Positions 52,541-61,656 of a stretch of 64,000 bases of DNA are shown here, piece after piece. Source of the stretch: Chlamydiota bacterium (lineage in GTDB: Bacteria > Chlamydiota > Chlamydiia > Chlamydiales > Rhabdochlamydiaceae); the NCBI GenBank assembly GCA_022614855.1, contig JAKEHU010000036.1, forward strand, positions 18,737 through 82,736, read 5' to 3'. Under the pieces are notes generated by a model that did no database searches, was not told where the DNA came from, and saw only the letters and a program-made list of their open reading frames with translations. The translations under genes and the position numbers were made by a program. The stretch's first letter is position 1; every line of letters begins with the position of its first letter.

Positions 52541-53733
52541 AAACAAAAAAACCAGCTACACCTCCTCGTAAGAAAAGACAAGCTATCCTTTGGGTGATTA
52601 CGATCTGTTTTCTCACCGCAGGGATCGCTCTTTTTCTCTTTTGGTGGTTTGATTGGCGCTTTGAAGTATCGACAAAAGATTCTTATGTTGGGGGGAACCA
52701 ATTGATGATCACCTCCCAAATTTCGGGCTTTGTTCAATCTCTCTATGCAGATGACAATGAAATCGTTCGCGAAGGGCAGATTATCGTTGAACTTGACCCA
52801 ACGGATAAAAAAATTGCCTTTGAAGAATCCAAAAACCATTTGGCATTAACCGTGCGCCATGTGCTTTCTCTCTATCAAAGAGTTGGAGAGCTCAAATCTG
52901 AAAAAGAAAAAATGAAGAGCGAAATGATCAAAAAGGGACAGGATTATATCCATCGAAAAAAACTGATCGATGCAGGAGCCGTTTCTAAAGAAGATTTTGA
53001 ACATGCAGAGGCAGATCTCATTTCAGCGCTGGCTTCCGTTTTGATGGTAGAACATCAATTAAAAGCAGCACTTTCTCAAGTAGAAAATACAACAGTTGAA
53101 ACACATCCCAAAGTATTGAAAGCAGGTGAAATGGTAAGAAAAGCCTGGGTTGATTTAAAGCGGTGTGAGCTCGTTTCACCAGCTGATGGAATGGTAGCAA
53201 AAAGAACTGTCCAAGTTGGGCAGTCCATTAACCCAAATGATCCTCTCATGATTGTCGTCCCTTTTGATCAGATGTGGGTCGATGCAAATTTCAAAGAAGT
53301 ACAGTTAAAAAATGTGCGCATTGGACAGCCCGCTACCATCAAGGCAGATATGTATGGTCGCAAAGTGATTTTTATCGGAAAAGTCACGGGAATTGCTGCA
53401 GGGACAGGAAGTGTCTTTTCTCTACTTCCCCCACAAAATGCAACAGGAAACTGGATTAAAATTGTGCAGCGGTTGCCTGTTCGTATCGGATTAAATCCAC
53501 AAGAAACCAAAGTTCATCCATTAAGACTCGGACTTTCAATGGATGTCACCATTGACATTCGCGATATAGAAAAAACCATTCTCCCAGAGCCAACTGCAGA
53601 AAAGCCAATTTATGAAACCGATATCTTTGCAAAACAAGAAATCGGCGCACAAGAAATCATTCAAGAAATCATAAAGCAAAACAGCACCTTTTCCTTCTTA
53701 ACAGATGATGAAGAAGAGGACGAGGATGGCTAA
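52525..53733 (+). CDS. EmrA/HlyD-family membrane fusion protein
   Basis: Periplasmic adaptor joining the MFS pump to the TolC-like channel. The TTG start has GAGAGGG upstream. Residues about 20-41 form the membrane anchor; then come a split biotinyl-lipoyl domain (SQISGFVQSLYADDNEIVREGQIIVELD and SPADGMVAKRTVQVGQSI) around a helical hairpin of about 110 residues, and the beta-barrel with WVDANFKEVQLKNVRIG. The acidic tail (DDEEEDEDG) is longer than usual. The emrB ATG lies in its last codons. Confidence 0.92.
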   Translation: MDEEIKTKKPATPPRKKRQAILWVITICFLTAGIALFLFWWFDWRFEVSTKDSYVGGNQLMITSQISGFVQSLYADDNEIVREGQIIVELDPTDKKIAFEESKNHLALTVRHVLSLYQRVGELKSEKEKMKSEMIKKGQDYIHRKKLIDAGAVSKEDFEHAEADLISALASVLMVEHQLKAALSQVENTTVETHPKVLKAGEMVRKAWVDLKRCELVSPADGMVAKRTVQVGQSINPNDPLMIVVPFDQMWVDANFKEVQLKNVRIGQPATIKADMYGRKVIFIGKVTGIAAGTGSVFSLLPPQNATGNWIKIVQRLPVRIGLNPQETKVHPLRLGLSMDVTIDIRDIEKTILPEPTAEKPIYETDIFAKQEIGAQEIIQEIIKQNSTFSFLTDDEEEDEDG

Positions 53734-55273
53734 ACCCCTCTCTGGAATCACCCTGCTTTTATCGACAATTGCTCTATCCATGGCAACATTTTTAATTGTC
53801 CTCGATTACTCCATTGCCAATGTCTCGATTCCCTATATTTCAGGAGATTTGGCAGTCAGCGTGGACCAGGGAACCTACGTAATCACCTCATTTGCCGTTG
53901 GTAATTCCATTGTTCTCCCCATTACAGGTTGGCTCACAAAGAGGCTTGGAATTGTAAAATTAATGATTCTATCCCTTCTCCTTTTCATCCTTTTTTCGTG
54001 GATCTGCGGTATCGCATGGAATTTGCCCATTCTTGTCATTTCTCGGTTTATCCAAGGAGCGGTAGCAGGACCTATGATTCCCCTTTCACAAAGCTTGATC
54101 ATGATGATCTATCCTTCAGAAAAAAAAAATTTCGCCACTGCAATTTGGAGCACCGTTGTCATGGTAGCTCCCATTGTTGGTCCCATTTTAGGTGGCTGGA
54201 TTTCTTACGATTTTAGCTGGCCCTGGATCTTTTTCATCAATATCCCAATCGGCCTGATCAGCGTTCTCATGATCAAATTTCTTTTAAAGGGCAATGAAAC
54301 CCCTAAAGAAAAACCCCCTGTAGATTATATCGGGTTCATCTTGCTTGCAATTGGAGTGAGCGCACTCCAAATTGTTTTGGACAAAGGACAACAATTTGAT
54401 TGGCTGAGATCTCCTATCATTCTCACCTTGAGTATCACCTCATTTATCGCTTTTACCTATCTGATTGCCTGGGAAGCTACCCACCCTACTCCCTTATTAG
54501 AACTAAAACTCTTTAAAATTCGCTCCTATGCTCTTTCCGTCGTATTCATGGCAGTTTTTTATGCACTCTATTTTGGCTCTGTTATCCTCATCCCACTTTG
54601 GCTCCAGACACAGATGAATTATACACCTATTTGGGCTGGAATCGCTGTTGCACCGATCGGACTTGCCCCTATTCTCTTTGCAAAGTACATCGCAAAATTG
54701 ATTGGAAAAGTAGGATTCATCATTCCTCTTGGCATCTCCTTTATCCTATTTTCATTATCCTGCTTTTTGACCAGTTATTTCAATACCGATGTCGATCTCT
54801 TTCACGTCTCTTTTTCCCGCCTTATCTTAGGTGTTGGAATTCTTTTTCTCATCACTCCTCTTTTTGGCCTGAGCATGCAAGATTTGACCATGGAAAAAAT
54901 GCCCATGGGATCCGGAATGTTCCACTTCGTCAGAGCGATGTCTGGAGCTATCGGAACTTCTCTTTTTACGACACTCTGGATAAGGAGATCGATCTTTCAC
55001 CACTCCAACCTTGCAGCCTTCACCTTCCCAGAAAATCCCGCACTCAAAGAGATGGTTCATTCACTAAATAGAGTTCCCATCGAAGGAAAGGCCTCTTTTG
55101 CTGCCATCGATCAGATCATCAACCAGCAAGCCTCTGTTCTTGCCATCAACGACTGTTTTTTTCTCATGGGTTGGATCTTCATCGGACTACTTTTCATCCT
55201 TATTTTAGGAAGAAAGAAAAAAACTCATTCGCTTTCGCTACTATCAGAATCATCATCAACCAATCCCAGTTGA
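53726..55273 (+). CDS. MFS drug transporter EmrB/DHA2 family
   Basis: Proton-driven exporter with 14 membrane segments. The 515 residues from ATG 53726 (preceded by GAGGACGAGG) have DHA2 motif A (GWLTKRLGIVKLMILSLLLF) and motif C (VGPILGGWI). The frame also opens at 53705, inside emrA, but an ATG with its own ribosome site is nearer. The last 49 bases overlap the convergent gene at 55225. Together with the two preceding genes it forms a tripartite efflux pump; the substrate is not predictable. Confidence 0.92.
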   Translation: MAKPLSGITLLLSTIALSMATFLIVLDYSIANVSIPYISGDLAVSVDQGTYVITSFAVGNSIVLPITGWLTKRLGIVKLMILSLLLFILFSWICGIAWNLPILVISRFIQGAVAGPMIPLSQSLIMMIYPSEKKNFATAIWSTVVMVAPIVGPILGGWISYDFSWPWIFFINIPIGLISVLMIKFLLKGNETPKEKPPVDYIGFILLAIGVSALQIVLDKGQQFDWLRSPIILTLSITSFIAFTYLIAWEATHPTPLLELKLFKIRSYALSVVFMAVFYALYFGSVILIPLWLQTQMNYTPIWAGIAVAPIGLAPILFAKYIAKLIGKVGFIIPLGISFILFSLSCFLTSYFNTDVDLFHVSFSRLILGVGILFLITPLFGLSMQDLTMEKMPMGSGMFHFVRAMSGAIGTSLFTTLWIRRSIFHHSNLAAFTFPENPALKEMVHSLNRVPIEGKASFAAIDQIINQQASVLAINDCFFLMGWIFIGLLFILILGRKKKTHSLSLLSESSSTNPS

Positions 55274-56940
55274 CCCATCATAGCTTCAAGATAACCTTCT
55301 GATGCCCTCACTGCTGTAACATGGTTGATGTTTGACTGGAAATGACCGATCATTGAATGTCTCTTCACGAGCTTTAAACATGGCTCTCGAAAAGATTTGA
55401 GAATTTTGATTTGATTCTCAAGCGGAAACCCTTTTAAATTTTCTAGTGCCCCCTGGGCATCCTCAACAAATGTGAGAAATTGAGAAGCAAAGTCCCCTTG
55501 AAGCTCTGCAATTGGATATTTTTTAGATATGTACTTCAAAATATCGATGAACTGATAAAAAAATTCAAACGGCTCCTTGAAATAAACGGCAAGGTTTTCA
55601 TTTATTAAATCATGGTTAAAAACACTAGATAATCTTTGATAAAGATTAGCGTAAAAAAATAATTCTTCTTGATTCATGTTTTTTTTGATTTGATCTAGTT
55701 CATCCAAAGTAGATTCAAATTCTTCTGCTAGATCTTCAATAAAATCCATTGCCTTTTGCTTTATCTCTTCGCGATGATCAATAAAATCGATGATTAAACT
55801 GGCAAAAACAAGTCGCGACTCTATGGAAAGAACTTCTGTCTTAAGACAATTTTTAAGGCCATATTTTATGATAAACTCACCTAAAGCTTTAAAAGGTGGT
55901 TGTAGAGGTTGATCTTTAATGGTATTCCACTGATTTTGAGTACAATCTAAAAAAAGGCGAGGATCCATTTCCTCCTCATTGAGGACTGCAAATGCAACAG
56001 CGCTTATCTCTTCAGCATCATTATCGCATTCTACAAGAGACATCCCTAAAGAAACATGCTCCATAAGAGCGAAAAACTTTTCTTCAATCGCTGATTGTAT
56101 GCTCTTGCCGTTTGCATAATTTTTCATATCAGTAATTAGGGCACATTGAAAAAATATATGAAGGGATCGTTTCAACTTAAAATAAGGAATTAAATTTTTT
56201 GCAATGTCTTTTGTTAAATGCAACTTTTTCTTTAATCCTTCATAGTCGACGTTGTTATTGGGAAAATAGTAAACATCTTCAATTTTATCTTTGTTGATTT
56301 GGACAAAAATGATTCCAACGGGAATGAGGTGGCTTTTTTTGCTTTTCATCACACCAATTGTAGCTGAATTAAACGTATATAGAGGGATTTCAACATATGC
56401 ATCAGAGCGGTTTACCAGATATTCTTTAATAGGAGAATTGTACATGCGAAGCTCAGGGATATAATTCTCTTCAGTCGTGTGAGAATCCTTTGCACTAAAT
56501 TTGTGATCGATTAAATGTCCTCCTTCGTAATTTGTTTTACCTTTTGAATTGGTAGAAATGACAGAAAAATCTTTTCCCTGCTTTACTCTTGTTTTATCAT
56601 ATTGAATATGGGTAGATTTGTTCTCAGATGTGCGTTTTGTTGTTGTCTTAATGTGTGTAGAAACCGATGCAGCAACAACCTTCTCATTTTCTTTAATAAG
56701 ACCTTGAGAATCATGAATGGATTTAAATAATTGAACCTCTCCGTTGGCAAACTCCAAACCCATGGGAGTTAAATATCCAAAGGAATCACCTGGAGTAAAT
56801 ACTCTGGATAAATTCCAATTTTTCAAGGAAACAGAATTGGGGTCAGGTATATTTAATGAGAGCTTCTTTTTTTCAAATCGCTCTAAAGAAGGACTGGTTT
56901 GAGAAGAAGAATCATTCTCAAAAATTGGATTTACAGACAT
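55225..56940 (-). CDS. Hypothetical protein with a possible beta-beta-alpha-metal nuclease-like motif
   Basis: A 571-residue protein without signal or membrane segments. The first 50 residues are disordered. Residues about 134-190 resemble the DNA/RNA non-specific nuclease core: EGGHLIDHKFSA (His142) followed by ENYIPELRMYN (Asn159) and VEIPLYT. The rest is helical, with a Ser/Asp-rich end. The match is short and could be chance, but the spacing of His and Asn fits the fold. It may be a secreted effector (inference). It starts 3 bp after the amino-acid permease stop, so the two are probably co-transcribed, and its end overlaps emrB by 49 bp. Confidence 0.6.
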   Translation of the reverse strand: MSVNPIFENDSSSQTSPSLERFEKKKLSLNIPDPNSVSLKNWNLSRVFTPGDSFGYLTPMGLEFANGEVQLFKSIHDSQGLIKENEKVVAASVSTHIKTTTKRTSENKSTHIQYDKTRVKQGKDFSVISTNSKGKTNYEGGHLIDHKFSAKDSHTTEENYIPELRMYNSPIKEYLVNRSDAYVEIPLYTFNSATIGVMKSKKSHLIPVGIIFVQINKDKIEDVYYFPNNNVDYEGLKKKLHLTKDIAKNLIPYFKLKRSLHIFFQCALITDMKNYANGKSIQSAIEEKFFALMEHVSLGMSLVECDNDAEEISAVAFAVLNEEEMDPRLFLDCTQNQWNTIKDQPLQPPFKALGEFIIKYGLKNCLKTEVLSIESRLVFASLIIDFIDHREEIKQKAMDFIEDLAEEFESTLDELDQIKKNMNQEELFFYANLYQRLSSVFNHDLINENLAVYFKEPFEFFYQFIDILKYISKKYPIAELQGDFASQFLTFVEDAQGALENLKGFPLENQIKILKSFREPCLKLVKRHSMIGHFQSNINHVTAVRASEGYLEAMMGQLGLVDDDSDSSESE

Positions 56941-56943
56941 ACA

Positions 56944-58395
56944 TTAACCCTTTCTCAATTTGCTGTGGCGCACCCCATACGAAAAATAGATGAGACAACC
57001 GATGAACATCCAACTGACGAGCTGAACCCAGGTCACTTTGGGGAGAACAACCATTTGAGTGATACATGCCGCTGTTCCCATAAGAGGAACCCAGGGAGAA
57101 AAGGGAACTTTGAACGGGCGCTTCAAACTTGGCTGCTTATAACGCAAAATCAAAACACCAAAGCAGACAATGGCAAAAGCAAGAAGTGTTCCCATCGAAA
57201 CAAGCTGCCCTAAAATTTCCACAGGGAAAATTCCGCATATGACACTTCCAAATGCTGTAACAAGTAGGGTATTGATAAAAGGAGTGTGAAAGGTCTTATT
57301 CACCTTTCCAAAAAATTTTGGCAAAAGGCCATCTCTGGACATGGAATAAAAAATCCGCGTCTGCCCGAGTAGCATGACAAGAACAACAGAAGTGAGCCCT
57401 GCTAAAATCGCTATTTTTACAACAAAGCGAAGCCATAAAAACTTTGCACCAAGAGCATCAACGGCTACAGAAAAGGGGGCTGCTACCCCAAGAAGAGTAT
57501 AACTGACAATCCCCGTTAAAACTAAGGCAATGAAGACATAGACAATCGCAGATATTCCCAATGAACCAATCATTCCAATCGGAAGATCTTTTTGCGGATT
57601 GCGCGCCTCCTGTGCAAGAGTGGAAACCGCATCAAATCCGATATAAGCAAAAAAGACAACGCCAGCACCTCTAAAAATTCCGCTCCATCCAAATTGGCCA
57701 AAGATTCCCGTATTCTCAGGAATAAAGGGAACCCAATTTGCAGAATTGACATAGAAAATCCCACACGCTAAAAAAAGAACAATCACTCCAAGCTTAATCA
57801 CCACCATCAAATTATTAAAACTTGCTGCCGCGCGAATTCCCAATGCAATCATGATCCCAATAAAACCCATGATGCACATTGCAGGTAAATTAAGAATGGA
57901 CCCACTCATCTTCCATCCATCTACAACATGATAAGCAAAAGTAGAAGTTGTCCACTTTTCTGGAATAAAAAGGTTAAAGTCCTGCAAAAAACTAGTGAAA
58001 TAACCAGACCATCCGACAGCAACAGTAGCGGAAGAAAAAAGATATTCCAACGTCAATCCCCAACCAATGGTCCATGCAGTAAATTCGCCCATCGTTGCAT
58101 AAGCATAAGAATAGGCACTTCCTGCAATGGGTATCAGCGAAGCAAATTCAGCATAGCAGAGCGCAGCAAAAATGCAGAGGATTGCAGATAAAATGAATGA
58201 AATCATCACAGCAGGTCCTGCATACGAAGCAGCAGCCTGCCCAGTCAACACAAAAATCCCAGCGCCAATGATTGCTCCAATCCCCATCGTCGTGAGACTC
58301 AAAGGACCTAAACTTCGCTGGAGCCCATCTTTTTTGCTCGTAGCCTCATCGATTAAATCATGAATCGACTTCTTTGCAAATAACCCTTTGACCAT
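56944..58395 (-). CDS. Amino acid permease, APC superfamily (CAT/YfnA-like)
   Basis: A 483-residue transporter with about 12 membrane segments. The family start GPLSLTTMGIGAIIGAGIFVLTG (about 30-52), FFAYIGFDAVSTLAQEARNPQKDLPIGM and GQTRIFYSMSRDGLLPKFFGKVN mark the cationic/general amino-acid transporter group. It would import host amino acids. The gene is followed at 3 bp by the 571-residue protein gene. Confidence 0.92.
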   Translation of the reverse strand: MVKGLFAKKSIHDLIDEATSKKDGLQRSLGPLSLTTMGIGAIIGAGIFVLTGQAAASYAGPAVMISFILSAILCIFAALCYAEFASLIPIAGSAYSYAYATMGEFTAWTIGWGLTLEYLFSSATVAVGWSGYFTSFLQDFNLFIPEKWTTSTFAYHVVDGWKMSGSILNLPAMCIMGFIGIMIALGIRAAASFNNLMVVIKLGVIVLFLACGIFYVNSANWVPFIPENTGIFGQFGWSGIFRGAGVVFFAYIGFDAVSTLAQEARNPQKDLPIGMIGSLGISAIVYVFIALVLTGIVSYTLLGVAAPFSVAVDALGAKFLWLRFVVKIAILAGLTSVVLVMLLGQTRIFYSMSRDGLLPKFFGKVNKTFHTPFINTLLVTAFGSVICGIFPVEILGQLVSMGTLLAFAIVCFGVLILRYKQPSLKRPFKVPFSPWVPLMGTAACITQMVVLPKVTWVQLVSWMFIGCLIYFSYGVRHSKLRKG

Positions 58396-58462
58396 GGATA
58401 CTCAAGATTAACAAGGTAAAGACGATAGCAAAATGGTTTCTTTTTCAGCTAGACTTAATCTG

Positions 58463-59761
58463 TCATAATGTTTCAGGAGCAGAAGAATTTCTTCTATGTC
58501 TTGTTTCTACTTTTGGTTTTTCAGTAGACTTTGGTTTTTCATCAGATTTGTTGTTCTCATATTTATAAGAAGAACGTTTCGATGGCGGTGGGCTTACTAC
58601 TTTCGCTGGTTGGGATCCAATTACTCGTCCCCATACATCTAGATAACAATTCGTTAACTCATTACTAGTAAAATTTTTGGAATATTCAGACCAATCCTGA
58701 AAAGATTGAATCAAATCTGCTATTCCTTCAAGATTTTTTTGTTCTATATTCTCTACTTTTTTTTGTGAAGAACTCTTTAAAAAAGTCTCAATATAATCCA
58801 ATAATTCTTTTTCTATTGATTCCAAATCTTTTACGCTACTAAGAAGTGTCTTATTGTCTTCTGATTTTTTTAAAAGAACCTTAGTATGTTCCAATAATTC
58901 TTTTTCTATTGATTCCAAACTTTTTACTTCACTAAGAGCTGTCTTATTGCCTTTTGATTTTTTTAAAAGAAGCTCAATATAATCCAATAATTCTTTTTCA
59001 AATTCCAAACTTTTTACTTTCTTATCATCTTCTGCTGTTTTTTTTAAAAGAGTCGCTGTCGTTTCTAATTGTGTTATTATTTTTTCCAAACCATTTTGGA
59101 AAAGAGCGATGGGAATGGTAGAAACTGGTTGTTTTTCCCATAAGGGATACTTTTTAATCTCTAGAAACGTTTTAATTTCTCTTTTTTCTTCGTTTGTTAA
59201 ATCTTTAATTCTTCTGGGATTTTCCACTTTTCTATATAGCTCAGTATTACAAAAATTCCAAACCTTCTGAGAAGATGTATCTAAAAATTTTTTATTTTTC
59301 TCCATCCACTCATATATTTTATAAAAGTTGAAGCCGTTAACTAAGGCTTGAAGACCTAAATAATTTTTTGTGTTTAAACACTCTGAAATCAGAGTTAAAA
59401 TTCCATTTAATCTTTTAGGTGAATTTTTTGAAATCTGGTTAATAACTGATAGAGTTACATATGTTGTAAAATTATTAAAACATTGATTAAGTGCATCAAA
59501 ATTTGGACATTCTATCTTAAGCCCCTCTTTTCCTTTTAATTTCAATCCCATTTTAAATTCTTCTAGGGAAATTTTTCCTAACAATTGATGAAATTTATTC
59601 GTTATCCAACTAAGAAAAACAGGACTAATCCCTTCTTCATTTTGAAGAACAGTGAAGGTTTTTCCCCTGTAGTTTGCCAATGGATTTTCCGCTTTTTTTT
59701 CATTAGAATTTAAAAGATCTTCTTGAGAAAAGGATTTAACAAGGCCAGGTTTTGTTGTCAT
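58463..59761 (-). CDS. RasGEF-like domain protein with three tandem repeats, effector candidate
   Basis: A 432-residue soluble protein. Residues about 90-235 show the CDC25/RasGEF pattern: a helix-rich stretch NGILTLISECLNTKNYLGLQALVNGFN, which recalls the 'ia.eCr.lnNf.sl.ail.aLn' block, then the spaced ending VSTIPIALFQNGLEKI, recalling 'P.iP.lg.yl.dl'. Next come three repeats of about 30 residues (about 248-335; SLE..KELLDYIE.LLKKS.GNKT) that would form a coiled coil, then a Pro/Lys/Ser-rich tail. Bacterial RasGEF proteins are known from Legionella and some chlamydiae as effectors. The similarity is distant and needs a profile search. Confidence 0.55.
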   Translation of the reverse strand: MTTKPGLVKSFSQEDLLNSNEKKAENPLANYRGKTFTVLQNEEGISPVFLSWITNKFHQLLGKISLEEFKMGLKLKGKEGLKIECPNFDALNQCFNNFTTYVTLSVINQISKNSPKRLNGILTLISECLNTKNYLGLQALVNGFNFYKIYEWMEKNKKFLDTSSQKVWNFCNTELYRKVENPRRIKDLTNEEKREIKTFLEIKKYPLWEKQPVSTIPIALFQNGLEKIITQLETTATLLKKTAEDDKKVKSLEFEKELLDYIELLLKKSKGNKTALSEVKSLESIEKELLEHTKVLLKKSEDNKTLLSSVKDLESIEKELLDYIETFLKSSSQKKVENIEQKNLEGIADLIQSFQDWSEYSKNFTSNELTNCYLDVWGRVIGSQPAKVVSPPPSKRSSYKYENNKSDEKPKSTEKPKVETRHRRNSSAPETL

Positions 59762-59816
59762 AATTACCCAAAAATTTTTTTTATCGAAGAGAGTTTACAA
59801 TAGAGATGAACTTAAT

Positions 59817-60290
59817 CTAAAGAAGATTTTGCTGCTGCAATCGATGGGTTCGCCGTTTTTCGGCTTCCTGATAACGCCGCTTTTCCTCTTCTGTTTCAGC
59901 GATAACAGGAGGTACTTTGCAAGGCTTTAAATTGTCATCCAAAGCTACGAAAGTGAAGTAGGCGGAAAAAATATGGACTCTTTTTCCCGTTTTGAAATTT
60001 TCAGCAAAAACTTTTAGTCCGATTTCCATCGAGGTATTCCAAGTGCGATTTACTGCTGCTTGAAAAACAAGGATATCTCCTTCTTTTGCAGGAGCCAAAA
60101 ACTTTACTGAATCGATGGCAAGTGTGACGCAGATCCTTCCAGAATGGCGTTTAGCCACTGCGCCGCAAAGAGAATCGCTCATCTCCAACAATCTTCCCCC
60201 AAAAAGAGTCCTATAGGCATTTAAATCATTGGGGTAAACAATGGAAAGTTGATTTTGGATGGCAGAATATGAGACTGGCTTCCCCTTCAT
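59817..60290 (-). CDS. Acyl-CoA thioesterase, YciA/hot-dog family
   Basis: Hydrolyses acyl-CoA. The 157 residues fit the hot-dog fold with NAYRTLFGGRLLEMSD (catalytic Asp region), RICVTLAIDSVKFLAPAKEGD and FSAYFTFVALDD, typical of cytosolic long-chain thioesterases. Alpha-helix extension EETEEEKRRYQEAEKRR ends it. The ATG is four bases from the AT of palindromic element A, which fills the start of the intergenic region. Confidence 0.9.
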   Translation of the reverse strand: MKGKPVSYSAIQNQLSIVYPNDLNAYRTLFGGRLLEMSDSLCGAVAKRHSGRICVTLAIDSVKFLAPAKEGDILVFQAAVNRTWNTSMEIGLKVFAENFKTGKRVHIFSAYFTFVALDDNLKPCKVPPVIAETEEEKRRYQEAEKRRTHRLQQQNLL

Positions 60291-60293
60291 ACT

Positions 60294-60456
60294 ATGAACC
60301 TATCCGTAAATCCTAAAACTTGCTTTTCGTATCTTTTTTATCATATTTTAATCCCACTTTTTGGCCTACTTATTCAAGTATGTCCTTCAAAGTGGGATTA
60401 AAATTTGATAGAAAAATTCTAAAAATCAAATTTTTAGGATTTACGGATAGGTTCAT
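60294..60456. repeat. Palindromic element, family A, upstream of the thioesterase gene
   Basis: ATGAACCTATCCGTAAATCC and its inverse, AT at both ends, centre GGCCTACTTATTCAAGTATG. The thioesterase start codon (60288-60290) is only three bases away, so the element forms most of that gene's leader. Confidence 0.95.
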
Positions 60457-60482
60457 TTTCCACTTTTGCAAAAATTTTAAAT

Positions 60483-60647
60483 ATACTCAAACTAATTGAA
60501 AAATCAGCAAAAGACCAAAAACGGCGCTTCAATGTTTTGATCATCGAAGTAGGCCATATGCGAAGCTGCATATGGTCGATGCAGATGATCAAAAAAGTGA
60601 AGATGCCGATGAAGGAATTTTGCTAATTTTTCAATTAGTTGGAGTAT
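60483..60647. repeat. Palindromic element, family D (165 bp)
   Basis: ATACTCAAACTAATTGAAAA at the left and the inverse at the right with two mismatches, AT at both ends; centre GCATATGGTCGATGC with a second dyad (CATATGCGAAGCTGCATATG). It stands between family A and rpsI; the 419-bp gap is almost entirely these two elements. A half copy lies at 14313. Confidence 0.9.
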
Positions 60648-60709
60648 GAAAAAAGCCCCCCAATTTTCATTAGAGGACTTTATTATCAACAAGGAGGAAA
60701 CTTTTAAAA

Positions 60710-61105
60710 TTATCGTTTAGAGTATTGGAATCTCTTTCTCGCTCCTGCAAGACCATATTTTTTTCTCTCTCTTTTGCGAGGATCGCGAGTTAAAAATCCT
60801 AAATCTTTTAAATCTTTGCGTCTCTCTTCTTTTTCTTCAACAAGTGCACGAGAAACGCCAAGGCGAGTTGCTAAAGCTTGACCTTGTATTCCACCGCCTT
60901 TCACGCGGATGATAAGATCATAGTGGTCTGACTTAGCAAATTTTTGAATGGGAGCTAAAATCAATTGTCTTTGCAAAGGGTCCAAAAAATATTCTTCAAA
61001 TTTTTTTCCATTTACATCGACATTCCCCTTTCCAGGTCGAAGTCTAACCGAAGAAACTGCCGTTTTTCTTCTTCCTGTTCCAAGATATTCTTTACCTTTT
61101 GTCAT
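60710..61105 (-). CDS. rpsI: 30S ribosomal protein S9
   Basis: A 131-residue uS9 protein: [14 protein letters not shown] at the start, [29 protein letters not shown] in the middle, and the conserved basic tail ending RKRFQYSKR that reaches the P site. It lies 11 bp after rplM in the universal rplM-rpsI pair. Confidence 0.98.
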   Translation of the reverse strand: MTKGKEYLGTGRRKTAVSSVRLRPGKGNVDVNGKKFEEYFLDPLQRQLILAPIQKFAKSDHYDLIIRVKGGGIQGQALATRLGVSRALVEEKEERRKDLKDLGFLTRDPRKRERKKYGLAGARKRFQYSKR

Positions 61106-61116
61106 TTTCTAAATCC

Positions 61117-61569
61117 TTACATCTCTACAGAAATTGGTTGCTGTGCTTGCATATTGTGCTTTTCGCCAGCAAAAATTCTGAGTTTTACCATTTGTGCTTC
61201 CGTAAGTCTGGTTTTTGGCATCATTCCTTTAATCGCATGCCAAAGAATGTATTCTGGTTTGCGCGCTTTCATGGTGTGGTAGGGAACTTCCCTCATCCCG
61301 CTCATAGCACCCGTATGATATCGATAAATTTTTTGAGCTTCTTTTGCCCCTGTAACGCGAATCTTTTCTGCATTGATGATGACCACCCCATCTCCTCCAT
61401 CCACATGTGGTGTAAATTCTGGCTTATGCTTTCCTCGTAAAACCTTGGCTATTTCAGAAGCAAACCTTCCTAAGATTTTTCCAGACGCATCAAAGAGGTA
61501 CCACTTCCGTTTTGAAAGGGCCTCTTCTTTTGTGAGGAGTTTTGTCTCTTGTTTTTTCTTAGGATTCAT
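61117..61569 (-). CDS. rplM: 50S ribosomal protein L13
   Basis: A 150-residue uL13 protein with KWYLFDASGKILGRFASEIAKVLRGKHKPEFTPHVDGGDGVVIINAEKIRVTG-type core (positions about 26-76) and AVKGMMPKTRLTEAQMVKLRIFAGEKHN-like end (here HAIKGMMPKTRL). It is first of the rplM-rpsI operon. Its leader (61570-61656) shows no clear promoter. Confidence 0.98.
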   Translation of the reverse strand: MNPKKKQETKLLTKEEALSKRKWYLFDASGKILGRFASEIAKVLRGKHKPEFTPHVDGGDGVVIINAEKIRVTGAKEAQKIYRYHTGAMSGMREVPYHTMKARKPEYILWHAIKGMMPKTRLTEAQMVKLRIFAGEKHNMQAQQPISVEM

Positions 61570-61656
61570 CCTTTTTTCCCAAAAAGCAAATATGAATCTT
61601 AAGCATATGGTTTGCTCGCTTTTTTGCCAAGAATTACATCGGTATAAAATAAAATT

